Source: Chloroflexota bacterium (GTDB lineage: Bacteria > Chloroflexota > Dehalococcoidia > Lucifugimonadales > UBA3495). Taken from it: DNA of 64,000 bases. Shown here piece by piece: positions 8,612 through 16,262 of this stretch. The position numbers and the translations under genes are program-made. Each line of letters opens with the position of its first letter. The stretch's first letter is position 1. The DNA is taken from the NCBI GenBank assembly GCA_009837355.1, contig VXTR01000068.1, positions 1 to 64,000 of the forward strand, written 5' to 3'. The notes below the pieces were generated by a model, which searched no databases, was not told the origin of the DNA, and was given only the letters and a program-made list of their open reading frames with translations.

Positions 8612-9694
8612 ATGGCGGATAATCAGTACCAGCCCCTGTTCCAGTGGCATCAATACCCTTTGGAGCCGGACAGAGCCGTCGACATCGGATGCCAAGCCCA
8701 GACCGGCATTCCTGCCAGCTACAAAGCGGTGTTGTGGTCCTTGGGCGCGGACTTGCACCAGTTGGAGCTCCTGGCTGAGGCGTGTTTCGTGGCCATACGC
8801 TGGCCCGACGGAATCAGGTGCCCTCAATCGGACTGTGGCTCCAGCAATGTCCAAGAGGTCGCCAACTGCAAGCCAATGCCTTACCGTTGCCGCAAGTGTC
8901 GGAAACACTTCTCGAACACGTCGGGAACTTGGTTAGGCTCGACCAAGCTGGATCACCTGCAGCTGCTGGGAGCGTGTTATCTGACGGTGGGCCACTGGGA
9001 GGAGGTAACGGCCAGGCAGCTGGCGGAGTGTCTGCAATCCGACGTCAAGACGGCCCGAAAACTACGCAAACTGTTCCGGGAGGCCATTTCCGACGCCCAC
9101 TTTTCGCCTTTCGCCGCCGCGCAATCGGCTGCTGACGGCGTGGACCCACTGGTGCTGACCGGGGCGGCCTTGGCGGTCGTCCTGCGGGACAAGGACCGCA
9201 ATGCGGGTCAAGAGGCCGTTTTCGGGATGGCCCCTGACAGGGCGAACTCCGACCCAGCCGATGGCGACGGGGAGAAAGCGCCGTTCAAGGCGCTGGAACC
9301 GTATTGGTTCGAATTTTTCCCTTGCCTCAGGAATCCTGAAATCGGGACCGAAAACGAACCCCAAGAACCCATCCGTGCGCCAACTGACGAACTGGCGCCA
9401 AGGCGGACCGACCAGAAGGAGAAAGTGGCCGCGGGGCGAACCGCCAAGCCCACCAACGGGAGTGGTCAAGAACCGGATCCAAGCCATATACAAACGGCCG
9501 TGTGTTCCCAACCTCGGTTACCGGAAGCCGGCCAACGGCGATTCTGGGAACCGGAGCCAGCAACGCTGGTGGGCATGGCCTCGGAGAAAGCGGTGAAGGC
9601 GCCGGCGGTGACTGCCAGGAAGCGGAAGCCCCGACGCGCGCAACGCAGAATCGGCGGGCCCTACACGGAGCAGCTTCGTCTGTGGCTTTCCTGA
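8612..9694 (+). CDS. transposase-like zinc-ribbon protein (IS1595-like N-terminus)
   Basis: A 360-residue protein. The first part resembles the zinc-ribbon head of IS1595-type transposases, with a WPDGIRCPQSDCG motif, then YRCRKCRKHFS and NTSGTWLGSTKLDHLQLL. The rest lacks the DDE catalytic core: after residue 150 it becomes a basic, proline-rich, low-complexity tail ending RKPRRAQRRIGG. The start at 8612 is chosen because GGAGG lies five bases upstream; an in-frame extension upstream overlaps the preceding gene. It may be a truncated transposase, or a domesticated DNA-binding protein derived from one. Function is unknown. Confidence 0.6.
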   Translation: MADNQYQPLFQWHQYPLEPDRAVDIGCQAQTGIPASYKAVLWSLGADLHQLELLAEACFVAIRWPDGIRCPQSDCGSSNVQEVANCKPMPYRCRKCRKHFSNTSGTWLGSTKLDHLQLLGACYLTVGHWEEVTARQLAECLQSDVKTARKLRKLFREAISDAHFSPFAAAQSAADGVDPLVLTGAALAVVLRDKDRNAGQEAVFGMAPDRANSDPADGDGEKAPFKALEPYWFEFFPCLRNPEIGTENEPQEPIRAPTDELAPRRTDQKEKVAAGRTAKPTNGSGQEPDPSHIQTAVCSQPRLPEAGQRRFWEPEPATLVGMASEKAVKAPAVTARKRKPRRAQRRIGGPYTEQLRLWLS

Positions 9695-9865
9695 CGGAAG
9701 AATGCCGCCGCATTGCCGCTCAAGGGAGAACCCACTGCGAAGCTGGGGGCCAGGAAGCTGGCCTATGCTAGAGGGGACTCGTTTCCTTTGCTAACCGGTT
9801 ACGACGACAGGGGTTCGTCACCGAATTGGCGGGAACGGGGGCGGCTCGTTTGTGCCGTGGAAGCG

Positions 9866-9993
9866 GGCGGAAAATAGCCGAGGCCAACGGCGGCGCCTGG
9901 AAATTCCTGAGTTGGGCAACGGGAGAAAATTAGCCAAGCTCATCGCGGGAGATTGGCGCGCCCAGATTTAAGCGAGGGGAGAAAATTAGCCAC
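9866..9993 (+). repeat. Three short direct repeats about 57 bases apart
   Basis: GGGAGAAAATTAGCCA occurs at 9921-9936 and 9978-9993, with a degenerate copy (GGGCGGAAAATAGCCGA) at about 9866-9882. The regular spacing resembles iterated binding sites. Nothing else is recognisable between 9695 and 9940. Confidence 0.45.
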
Positions 9994-10614
9994 GGCCAGC
10001 GTTCTCCCGCCGTAGTCTATTGGCCCGCGCCACCAAGCACTCAACTGGTTAGATGGCCAGTTTTGGCGGCAGTCGTCGACGCTGGGCACTGGGGAGGGTG
10101 GTGTGTCGGCCGCCAGCCGTCGAATCAGCACCCCGAGGTCCTGGGTGAACCGGTTGGGCAGGGCTCTCCTGGGAATCCGCACCGCGTGGGTGGGGTAGAT
10201 GACCTCGCCGCCGATTCGTAGGTTCCGGCACTGTGGGAGCGCCAAGGGTGGGGCGTACTGGTAAATCATGACCTGGACGCGTTGCTAGGGCCGTTCCTGG
10301 CCGGTCTTGACGTCGATGATGGTGGCGCCGCAGTCGTCGAGGGCGGCCAGCGTGGCGGTCTTCCCCCGCAACCGGAAGGCGTTCTTGCCTTCGACCAAAC
10401 CGCGGTGGCCACGGGATTCCCATCCCCGTCGTTGCCGGTTCAGCAGCGCGGTATGGCCGAGCAACCACTGGGCCTGGTCGAAGTCCGACGGCGGCTTGTC
10501 CCAGTCGCGGTAATGGACCTTGAACCTGACGGCCCACTCGCAGGAGTTTTCGCCCGACAGCAGGCGGGGCAGCCAGGTGGTGCAGATGTAGAGATGTTGT
10601 CGTCGCTGCGGCAT
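9940..10614 (-). pseudogene. PD-(D/E)XK nuclease family protein, amber-interrupted
   Basis: Two same-frame segments form one gene. Upstream (10614 to 10285) it has GLVEGKNAFRLRGK and the nuclease motif IIDVKTGQ. A TAG at 10285-10287 interrupts it, and the frame continues with VQVMIYQYAPPLALP, GEVIYPTHAVRIP and LGVLIRRLA, as in Cas4/RecB-like nucleases of this family. The GxxD aspartate expected before the DVK motif is replaced (GKTA), and the C-terminal cysteines expected of a Fe-S type are absent. Both support loss of function. It may once have belonged with the helicase remnant at 15743. Confidence 0.65.
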
Positions 10615-10648
10615 GACACGGCTCCTCCAGATTGGGTAGCCGCCGTCA

Positions 10649-10780
10649 GCCTGAAGTCAGTGTATGTGTTCCTCGAGAGTTCGCGCTACGGCCGGCTGTC
10701 ACCAATTTGACGAGGCGCCTAAATTGCGGCGTTGCTGCCGAGGACGAAAACGGCCGCCCCGTCTGTCAGTAGCGGCCGGC
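10649..10780 (+). repeat. 132-base repeat with 30-base palindromic core, copy 1
   Basis: The region shares extended similarity with 12093-12222, starting GCCTGAAG(T/C)CAGT and ending in the 30-base core at 10751-10780. The core (CGGCCGC...GCGGCCGGC) can form a hairpin with a 7-bp stem. A third core is at 13255-13284. This copy lies downstream of the ART-like operon. Confidence 0.6.
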
Positions 10781-10794
10781 ATTTGGTAGAAAAA

Positions 10795-10820
10795 CAGCCG
10801 CCAAAGCTCTTTGGCGGCTG
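10795..10820 (-). terminator. Rho-independent terminator of the ART-like operon
   Basis: The arms CAGCCGCCAAAG and CTTTGGCGGCTG are perfect 12-bp complements around CT. On the - strand the hairpin is followed by TTTTTCTACC. It stands 27 bases after the stop of the small gene at 10847. Confidence 0.85.
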
Positions 10821-10846
10821 GGATGGAAGATCATTGTGGTGTTCGG

Positions 10847-11050
10847 TCATGCGGGAATTTTCTCGTACTCTTGGAGGTTGAAACGGACGATGCACTCTCG
10901 GTGGGTGCGAGGATCGTGTTGGGCCACATTAGCAAGGATCTCTTCGACGCTGAGGTCAATGAAATCCCAGACTTTGTTCTCGAAACCGGGGGTGTGCTTC
11001 AGGTAGGCGAGAAGATGAGATTTATCAGCTGACATTCTAGGAATGGTCAT
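10847..11050 (-). CDS. small 67-residue protein coupled to the ART-like gene
   Basis: A short protein, MTIPRMSADKSHLLAYLKHT at its start, with no recognised family. It is acidic in the middle (DFIDLSVEEILANVAQHD) and contains several histidines. The start is set at 11050 because its ATG overlaps the TGA of the upstream ADP-ribosyltransferase-like gene (ATGA), a sign of translational coupling. A strong terminator follows. A partner such as an antitoxin or immunity protein is a reasonable guess from position and size, but nothing in the sequence proves it. Confidence 0.6.
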   Translation of the reverse strand: MTIPRMSADKSHLLAYLKHTPGFENKVWDFIDLSVEEILANVAQHDPRTHRECIVRFNLQEYEKIPA

Positions 11051-11874
11051 GGTGTGATGGCCTCCTTGAGCTGGATCCTGGCTCGCCTTGCGGCGGGAGC
11101 GTATTGTAGTTGATGGAAGGAATCTTTGTCCATCGCGGGGCCGAGCGATGCGATCTCTCGTTGGATCTGTGCGTAGGATGGGGGTGATCTGGGTTGGTTT
11201 AGGAATTCTGGAGGGATTGGTTCGATTTTGTGGAACCATGGGGTCGTATCCTGCGAGCAGATGAGTTTGCCGTTGTTGTGGACAACGTAGTGGTCAAAGT
11301 CGGGTATTTTGGTCGCGTCGTATCCCATGAGGACGGCTCTGAAAGCAATGTCGTTGGGTGGTTCGTAGATCAAGCGGAGCATGTAGCTTGGTACGGCGAG
11401 GGACCTTTGAACGGTTTCGATGAAGAGCTCCTGGGAAATGTTTTCAAGCTGGTGGTAATCGGCGACGGTGGCGCTTTGGTGTAGTTTGAAGGCTGTCGCC
11501 CAACCCCACCGGGTAGAGTGATCGAACCCATACTCGGTGATGGCTTCGCAAAGGGCCGTTGGCCCGGCGTAGTAATTGCCGTCGCAAAATAGTCCGGTTC
11601 CGGACCAGTCTCCGTTCAGGTTTCCGCGGACATACTTGTAGTGGGACACGCCTCTGGCCAGCGTTATCCCCTGCGAGTCGCGAAAACGTTTGGATTCGGC
11701 TATATCGATCATGCCGTCGTGTTGGAAAACTGCGCGTGCCAGATCACGGAGAGCGATGGAGCGGCGGGAATCGGGCCCTATTGAGCGTTTTTCCTGGATT
11801 GCAAGGACTGTATTGCGGACGTCTGCGGTTAGGTAGCGGCGTTGGGGGGTCTGGGGGTTATTGGGCTGAAGCAA
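11047..11874 (-). CDS. putative ADP-ribosyltransferase-fold protein
   Basis: A 275-residue protein. Its centre resembles the ADP-ribosyltransferase domains attached to phage head-morphogenesis proteins: an Arg-containing strand (TLARGVSH, Arg74), the segment SGTGLFCDGNYYA at 91-103 (compare GTGIFGNGTYFA), and a late LMGYDA...HYVVHNNGKLI region at 182-205, matching the LGYDAI...VVLNRxALI pattern. The family transfers ADP-ribose from NAD to protein or nucleic acid targets. The start is a TTG with no good ribosome site, so the 5' end is uncertain. It is coupled to a 67-residue gene. The catalytic glutamate cannot be assigned with confidence. Confidence 0.55.
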   Translation of the reverse strand: MLQPNNPQTPQRRYLTADVRNTVLAIQEKRSIGPDSRRSIALRDLARAVFQHDGMIDIAESKRFRDSQGITLARGVSHYKYVRGNLNGDWSGTGLFCDGNYYAGPTALCEAITEYGFDHSTRWGWATAFKLHQSATVADYHQLENISQELFIETVQRSLAVPSYMLRLIYEPPNDIAFRAVLMGYDATKIPDFDHYVVHNNGKLICSQDTTPWFHKIEPIPPEFLNQPRSPPSYAQIQREIASLGPAMDKDSFHQLQYAPAARRARIQLKEAITP

Positions 11875-12414
11875 TGGTGCGTCCCGTTTGCGACTGAAGG
11901 ATTGCGCGAGCGATGGTCGCGTGAGGTATTATAGCGTTATGCCTGTAGCAGTTCGCTGGTGTTACCGGATCGCATGCGCGGGGAGATTGCGCGAGCAACA
12001 TGAACGTAGAAAGCGTCATGGCGACGATGCGCGGGTCGTCGATGGCCGGCCCGTCATCCCGCGTGTTGAGCAGTCCGAACGGAGCACGTTTGGCCTGAAG
12101 CCAGTACATGCGTTGGCGGCAGCCTCTCGCTATGGCTGCCTGTCATGAAATTGACAACGCCGAATTCGCGGTGTTGATGCCGCAAACGTAACCGGCCGCC
12201 CCGTCTGTCAGGAGCGGCCGGCGCCGCTGTTCGTCAACGACAAGGCCATTATGCCACCGGCTGAAACGTTGGCTCTACCTGCTGGTGTCGTCAAATTGCC
12301 CATGCCCCGCCTGCTTGTCATGTATCAACTAGCGCTGGGACTATTCAACACCGCGACGCTGTTCCCGCCGCAGGTTTTCCCTGGTGGCTCCCGCACGGGC
12401 CAGCGCCTCCGCAA
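11875..12414. other. Intergenic region upstream of the ART-like gene
   Basis: No gene is supported. On the - strand a TATAAT hexamer (plus-strand positions 11929-11934) could be the -10 box for the ART-like gene, though no -35 match is seen. The right part holds the second copy of the 132-base repeat. The last 200 bases show nothing recognisable. Confidence 0.45.
12093..12222 (+). repeat. 132-base repeat with palindromic core, copy 2
   Basis: It aligns along its whole length with 10649-10780, with substitutions and a 2-base gap. The 30-base core at 12193-12222 differs from copy 1 by one base. It separates the ART-like operon from the MNT-HEPN gene. Confidence 0.6.
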
Positions 12415-13200
12415 TCAGGCTTCCAGCGCCGGCCCTATCCAGCGCTTCACCCCTTCCAGCTCTGAGTCGCTCAGGTCGGGGTACTCCGCATCCCGCCGGT
12501 AGGCCTCGGAGAAGGCGGTGAGGCCGCACCCGAGTCCGTCTGGTGTCGCAGTGGCGGCCAGCAGGTTTTCCACCGCCAGAGTGCCCCCACGGTCCCCGAT
12601 GGGGCGGACGTTTTCCACGTGCCGCCATAGGAAGGCGGCGTCGCGCCGGAACCGGATGGGGTCGTTGCCGGCGGCCAGCAGCGCCTTAAAGGAGCGTTCC
12701 AGCCCCCACTGGGCCTCTCGACCCAGAAAATAGACGCCCCACATTGTGGGACGTTTGAGGACGTGCTCGACCATTTCCAGGTGCATTGCCGCTAATCTGA
12801 GCCAGCGCAGTGTCAGGTCCCGCACTTCATCCGGAGCTGGCTCCCTGTCCGGCCGGTAGTCAAGGCTCCGGCCGTCCAGCGTTACGCCGTAGCGGGCGGT
12901 CTGGCCGGCGAAGGACTGGGCCAGTGGTGCCTGGTCCTGGAATTCCTCCAACGTGATTGTCATGACGTTGACCACCGGGTCGTCGTACTGTCCTGCCAGG
13001 AGTTCCCTGAGCACGGCTTTCGTCCGTACGGCGGTGTCGATGTCGGGAGCGATGGCCGTGAGGTCCACGTCGGAGTCGGGGCGGTGGTCGCCGACGGCGC
13101 GGGAGCCGCACAGTATGACCTGCGCCGGATGCACCTGATCCTGGATATTCCGGGCCATGGCCAGGCCCACGGGGTCCGGAGGGTTGCGGGGAGTATTCAT
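12415..13200 (-). CDS. nucleotidyltransferase (MNT)-HEPN single-chain protein
   Basis: A 261-residue protein. The N-terminal minimal nucleotidyltransferase domain has the signature GSRAVGDHRPDSDVDL, with Gly-Ser at 32-33 and the metal-binding DVD at 44-46. A C-terminal helical domain with WGVYFLGREAQWGLERSFKALL resembles HEPN. MNT and HEPN proteins are usually separate antitoxin and toxin genes of type VII systems; fused chains are also known. The HEPN RNase motif R-x4-6-H is not clear here (RRDAAFLWRH), so nuclease activity is uncertain. The start at 13200 is chosen for its AAGGAG site. Flanking palindromes set the gene apart as a module. Confidence 0.75.
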   Translation of the reverse strand: MNTPRNPPDPVGLAMARNIQDQVHPAQVILCGSRAVGDHRPDSDVDLTAIAPDIDTAVRTKAVLRELLAGQYDDPVVNVMTITLEEFQDQAPLAQSFAGQTARYGVTLDGRSLDYRPDREPAPDEVRDLTLRWLRLAAMHLEMVEHVLKRPTMWGVYFLGREAQWGLERSFKALLAAGNDPIRFRRDAAFLWRHVENVRPIGDRGGTLAVENLLAATATPDGLGCGLTAFSEAYRRDAEYPDLSDSELEGVKRWIGPALEA

Positions 13201-13254
13201 GTCGGCTCCTTCTGGGTGGGAATGGGAGGCGCGGTTTGGGACCTGGCGGTGAGT

Positions 13255-13284
13255 CGGCCGCCCCGTCGGTCGTAGGCGGCCGGC
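13255..13284 (+). repeat. 30-base palindromic core, copy 3
   Basis: It shares the CGGCCGCCCCGTC start and the CGGCCGGC end with the cores at 10751 and 12193, but lacks their upstream extension. It lies just upstream of the MNT-HEPN gene. Confidence 0.5.
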
Positions 13285-13352
13285 GTCGCCATCGGTCGGC
13301 GACACCATCATTGTGGCAGCGCCGTGCTTGGCCCCGCCACTGGCAGGTGTCA

Positions 13353-13946
13353 TCAATCGTCGGTGGCCGCATCCTGAGGCGGGTCCGGTTCGCAGACCAG
13401 GCGGCCCAGGAAATGCAGGCCGGCGAAGACGGCGAAAACCCAGAGGGTGATGGCAACGCCCCGCAGCGCGCCGGACAGCGGTTGCCCCTTGACCCGAACG
13501 GTGACGTTCACCGGCTGGGCTGAGTCGGCCGAGGGAGCGGATTGGGACAGGCCGGCGCCGTGGCGGCGGACCCAGCCGATGGGGTCGCGTTCCATGTCAT
13601 AAAGGAGCTGGAGGTCGTCCTCGGGGACCACCAGGCTCTGGTCGTCGCCGGCCCGATGGGGATACCAGCCCCGCTGAATGGCGACGTGGTCCAGGTGGCG
13701 ACGGAAGTTGTCGCGGTCGCGCTTATGGACCACAGCGGTAAAGGGAACGGCGGCGCAGTCGTCGTGGCGGGTGGCGACGGCCACGAAGGACGCGATGCCC
13801 TGGGTCCGGAGCTGCGGCAGAGGGCCGGGTTCAGTGAGCTGGGCGTCGGGATGGATGGCCAAGTGCCAGAGGAAAAGGCCTAGGCCGGTGAGGACCAGCA
13901 GGGTCATGAGCAGGAATGGTGGCACGGGGCTTTTGGAATCTTGCAT
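13353..13946 (-). CDS. two-TM membrane protein of unknown function
   Basis: A 197-residue protein, not matched to a known family. It has an N-terminal membrane segment (FLLMTLLVLTGLGLFLWHLA, residues about 11-30), an extracytoplasmic or cytoplasmic middle domain of roughly 110 residues, and a second membrane segment near the C-terminus (VAITLWVFAVFAGLHFLG). The start at 13946 is supported by AGGAG upstream. It lies on the same strand as, and upstream of, the MNT-HEPN gene, separated by a palindromic repeat, so it need not be co-transcribed. Confidence 0.55.
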   Translation of the reverse strand: MQDSKSPVPPFLLMTLLVLTGLGLFLWHLAIHPDAQLTEPGPLPQLRTQGIASFVAVATRHDDCAAVPFTAVVHKRDRDNFRRHLDHVAIQRGWYPHRAGDDQSLVVPEDDLQLLYDMERDPIGWVRRHGAGLSQSAPSADSAQPVNVTVRVKGQPLSGALRGVAITLWVFAVFAGLHFLGRLVCEPDPPQDAATDD

Positions 13947-14504
13947 TGGATTTCTCCTGAACGGCCGCGGTGGCGGCTGCGCTGGGGTGGTAGTCTGGAA
14001 TGAATTGCGGGCGGAGTGGGCTGACAGACGACAGAAGGCAGCTATCCGGTTGGTCCGCTGGCCGGCGCCGTCCTCGCGGCAGACCATTGGTCAGGGGAAC
14101 GTCGCGTGACGCCGTGACAATCGGGCCGGTAGCGGCCCCCCGCGCCACGGCGAAGCAACGTCGCTACACCGAGGTGGCCAGCTGAGGATGGTTCCACTAG
14201 GCGCACCGGGTCGCGTCGAAACGGAAATGGAACCAGCCGCGGTGGGTGAAGGACAGCAGGTTTCCGTTGGGAAACAAACCGGGGGACCGAAGGTCGTCAA
14301 TCGTTGGGCATCCACTCCAATGGAATTCATTCCCTTTCCATGGGATGGACCGCGCAATGGATTGGTATGGAACCCGATGCATTGGTTTCCGTCGCATTCC
14401 AATTGGCGCCATCCACGGCCGGGCGCTCGCCAGAGGCAGGCACAGGCACATGGAGAATTGTCATTACAATGCCGGCAATGAGTTTGCTCACGGAGGTGAA
14501 CACC
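13947..14504. other. Intergenic stretch with ATTCC/GGAAT-rich sequence
   Basis: No gene is recognised. Around 14310-14410 the composition shifts to many ATTCC, GGAAT and CCATGG words, forming imperfect palindromes such as CCAATGGAATTCATTCC. This differs from its GC-rich surroundings and may be imported or regulatory DNA for the small gene at 14505. Confidence 0.4.
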
Positions 14505-14738
14505 ATGATTCAATGCGTTGCCTGCGGCGTGGAATTGGAGCCACCCGTCCGCGCTCCCCACACCGTCTACGTCAAGACCCTCTACCGCATCGGCGGCCAG
14601 GACTACTGCCGCCACCACATCATCAGGGCAGCCGTGGTCGCCGGCGTAGTTGCCGAGGTGAAGCCGGGCGCCGGACCGGTGTCGGTAACCCACCGGGCAG
14701 TGTCTGCGCCCGAGTATGGACAACCCCGCCAGCGCTGA
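14505..14738 (+). CDS. small putative zinc-binding protein (77 residues)
   Basis: The start MIQCVACGVELE gives a CxxC pair at residues 4-7, and YCRHHI later offers Cys/His ligands, so a single treble-clef-like zinc knuckle is plausible. GGAGG stands eight bases before the ATG. No family is recognised. It is the only + strand gene in a - strand neighbourhood and is preceded by an unusually composed intergenic region. Confidence 0.5.
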   Translation: MIQCVACGVELEPPVRAPHTVYVKTLYRIGGQDYCRHHIIRAAVVAGVVAEVKPGAGPVSVTHRAVSAPEYGQPRQR

Positions 14739-14835
14739 GTCGGTTTACGACGTGACGCCGGTCTCCGGAGCTGGCGCAAGTGCTTCGGAGCGTCCGTGCA
14801 ACGCGGCAAGCGTTGTCCGGACGTCCAGGTGGGCC

Positions 14836-15549
14836 TTACCGGCCCTGCACCGTGATCAGGGGAGGACTGGCGTCCTCATCGCCGTTGGCGATGGTGATGG
14901 TGATGTAGATGTTGACGGTCTCCGCCTGGTGCACGGACACGTGGCCAGCCTGGCCTTCTACGGGCTGGAGTTCACCAGCCGGGTTCGACTTCGCGGCGAC
15001 GGGTGCGCGGCTCAGTGCCGCCACTTCCCGCCGGATGTACTCGGCGCTGAGCTGGGGCTGCAGTTGTTCCCCGCTGGGCAGACTGGGGAGGAGCTGCACC
15101 AAGTCAACCTGACCGAAGGCCAGCCGCACGCTGCGGCCATTGGCTTCGTCCAGGATGTCCTCGTCCTCCGTCATGTCAGGGAACCAGGTCACTGGGATGA
15201 CGTAGTTGTTGGGGATAACCGCGCGCTTGAGATCGGTACGGACCGCCTTGCCGGCCTGCCAGGCGGCCTCCAGGGGGTTCTTCACCGGCGTCCGGATGCC
15301 GCTGGTTTCGTGGCGCCACCAGTCGCCTCCCTCAATGGAGTAGCGCCCTTCCAGGATGGTGACGGCGAAGCGTCCCACGCACTCGAAGAATGCGACGCAG
15401 CTGGGTGCGGGCTCGCCGGACGGCAACTGGGGGTTGAACAACAGCTGCCCGTCCTGGTCGCTCTGCTCGAACTGCCGGCAGGCCTCGAGTTCGGCCGGGG
15501 ACAGGGGTTGGTTGGGGTCGTTGTTGACGACTTTCATGGTTTCAATCAC
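14836..15549 (-). CDS. NERD-like nuclease-related domain protein
   Basis: A 237-residue protein. The segment GRFAVTILEGRYSIEGGDWW (about residues 59-78) followed by NPLEAAWQAGKAVRTDLK matches the layout of the nuclease-related domain: a beta strand with acidic residue, a glycine-tryptophan turn, then a helix carrying Q/A and K. NERD domains often accompany helicases in DNA processing and defence. A UvrD helicase remnant lies immediately upstream on the same strand. The C-terminal third is unassigned. A moderate call; the catalytic set is not complete by eye. Confidence 0.5.
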   Translation of the reverse strand: MIETMKVVNNDPNQPLSPAELEACRQFEQSDQDGQLLFNPQLPSGEPAPSCVAFFECVGRFAVTILEGRYSIEGGDWWRHETSGIRTPVKNPLEAAWQAGKAVRTDLKRAVIPNNYVIPVTWFPDMTEDEDILDEANGRSVRLAFGQVDLVQLLPSLPSGEQLQPQLSAEYIRREVAALSRAPVAAKSNPAGELQPVEGQAGHVSVHQAETVNIYITITIANGDEDASPPLITVQGR

Positions 15550-15603
15550 CTCTTTCGTGATTTGGGGTTGAATTACCGCGCCGGTACTCTGGGCATGAAT
15601 ACA

Positions 15604-15633
15604 GGCCGACCAGGGAGAAATCTCCGGTCGGCC
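15604..15633. repeat. Strong hairpin between NERD-like gene and helicase remnant
   Basis: Arms GGCCGACC and GGTCGGCC enclose an inner GGAGA-AA-TCTCC stem. It could attenuate transcription reaching the NERD-like gene. There is no T-tract on the - strand. Confidence 0.5.
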
Positions 15634-15742
15634 CTTGAAAGCCGGTTACAAGGCGCGGCGGGTTGGTTTGCGGGCGGGGACCTGCCCACAAGATGTCGTG
15701 GCTGCAGACGCCCCGCTCCGTTTGGGCAACGGCTTCGGGCGG

Positions 15743-16262
15743 TCAAGCCACGCGGCGCCGGGCGGGCGGAGCCCTGGCCATCGCAATGACGGCGTGCTTG
15801 GCGTTCATCGTGTTCATCATCTCCTTGGGCTGGATGGCGGCGACGTCCGGGGCGGCGCCCACCCACACGTCCAGGCGTTTCAGGTATGGGATGAGCCGCG
15901 ACGCCTCGGGGATGGCCGCCGCATCTCGAGTGGCTTCCGGGGGGTCAAAGCGTTGACCGGCCAGTGCGCTGCGGTCCATGCGGTCCCAACGGGGCAGGCC
16001 GTCCCAGGCCTCGGCGAAACGGGGATGCACGGCGCCGGCGGCCGTCAGCGCCAGGAGGCGCTTGGGACGGGAGAAGGCGACATAATGCTGGCGGGCATAG
16101 TCAAAGTCGGCGATGCGCTGGGCCGGTTCGAAACTTGGCCGTCGGCAGTATGAGGCCAGCTCCTCGCCCACCCGGTCCACCTCGTCGTTGTCCAGATGCA
16201 GAGAGCCCACGATAACCACGTCCCACTCCCTGCCCTTGGCCTGGTGGATGGTGGTTACGGTT
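15743..16262 (-). pseudogene. UvrD/PcrA-type helicase C-terminal remnant
   Basis: Only the end of a superfamily 1 helicase survives. It has the TIHQAKGREWDVVIVGSL segment (motif V region) and YVAFSRPKRLLALTAAG (motif VI), followed by a PRFAEAWDGLPRWDRM tail. The Walker A half is gone. The open frame continues upstream, in frame, into a truncated IS110 transposase start (ATG at 16471), giving a chimeric 242-codon frame. This fusion is a by-product of the insertion, not a known family. The helicase probably once worked with the NERD-like or PD-(D/E)XK protein nearby. Confidence 0.8.

Noticed and set aside
9866-9993. CRISPR array.
   Set aside because: Only three imperfect 16-base repeats with about 40-base gaps, no cas genes. 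No CRISPR-like array was seen anywhere in the window.
10751-13284. Palindromic repeats as integron attC sites.
   Set aside because: The RYYYAAC/GTTRRRY core boxes are absent and no integron integrase is visible.
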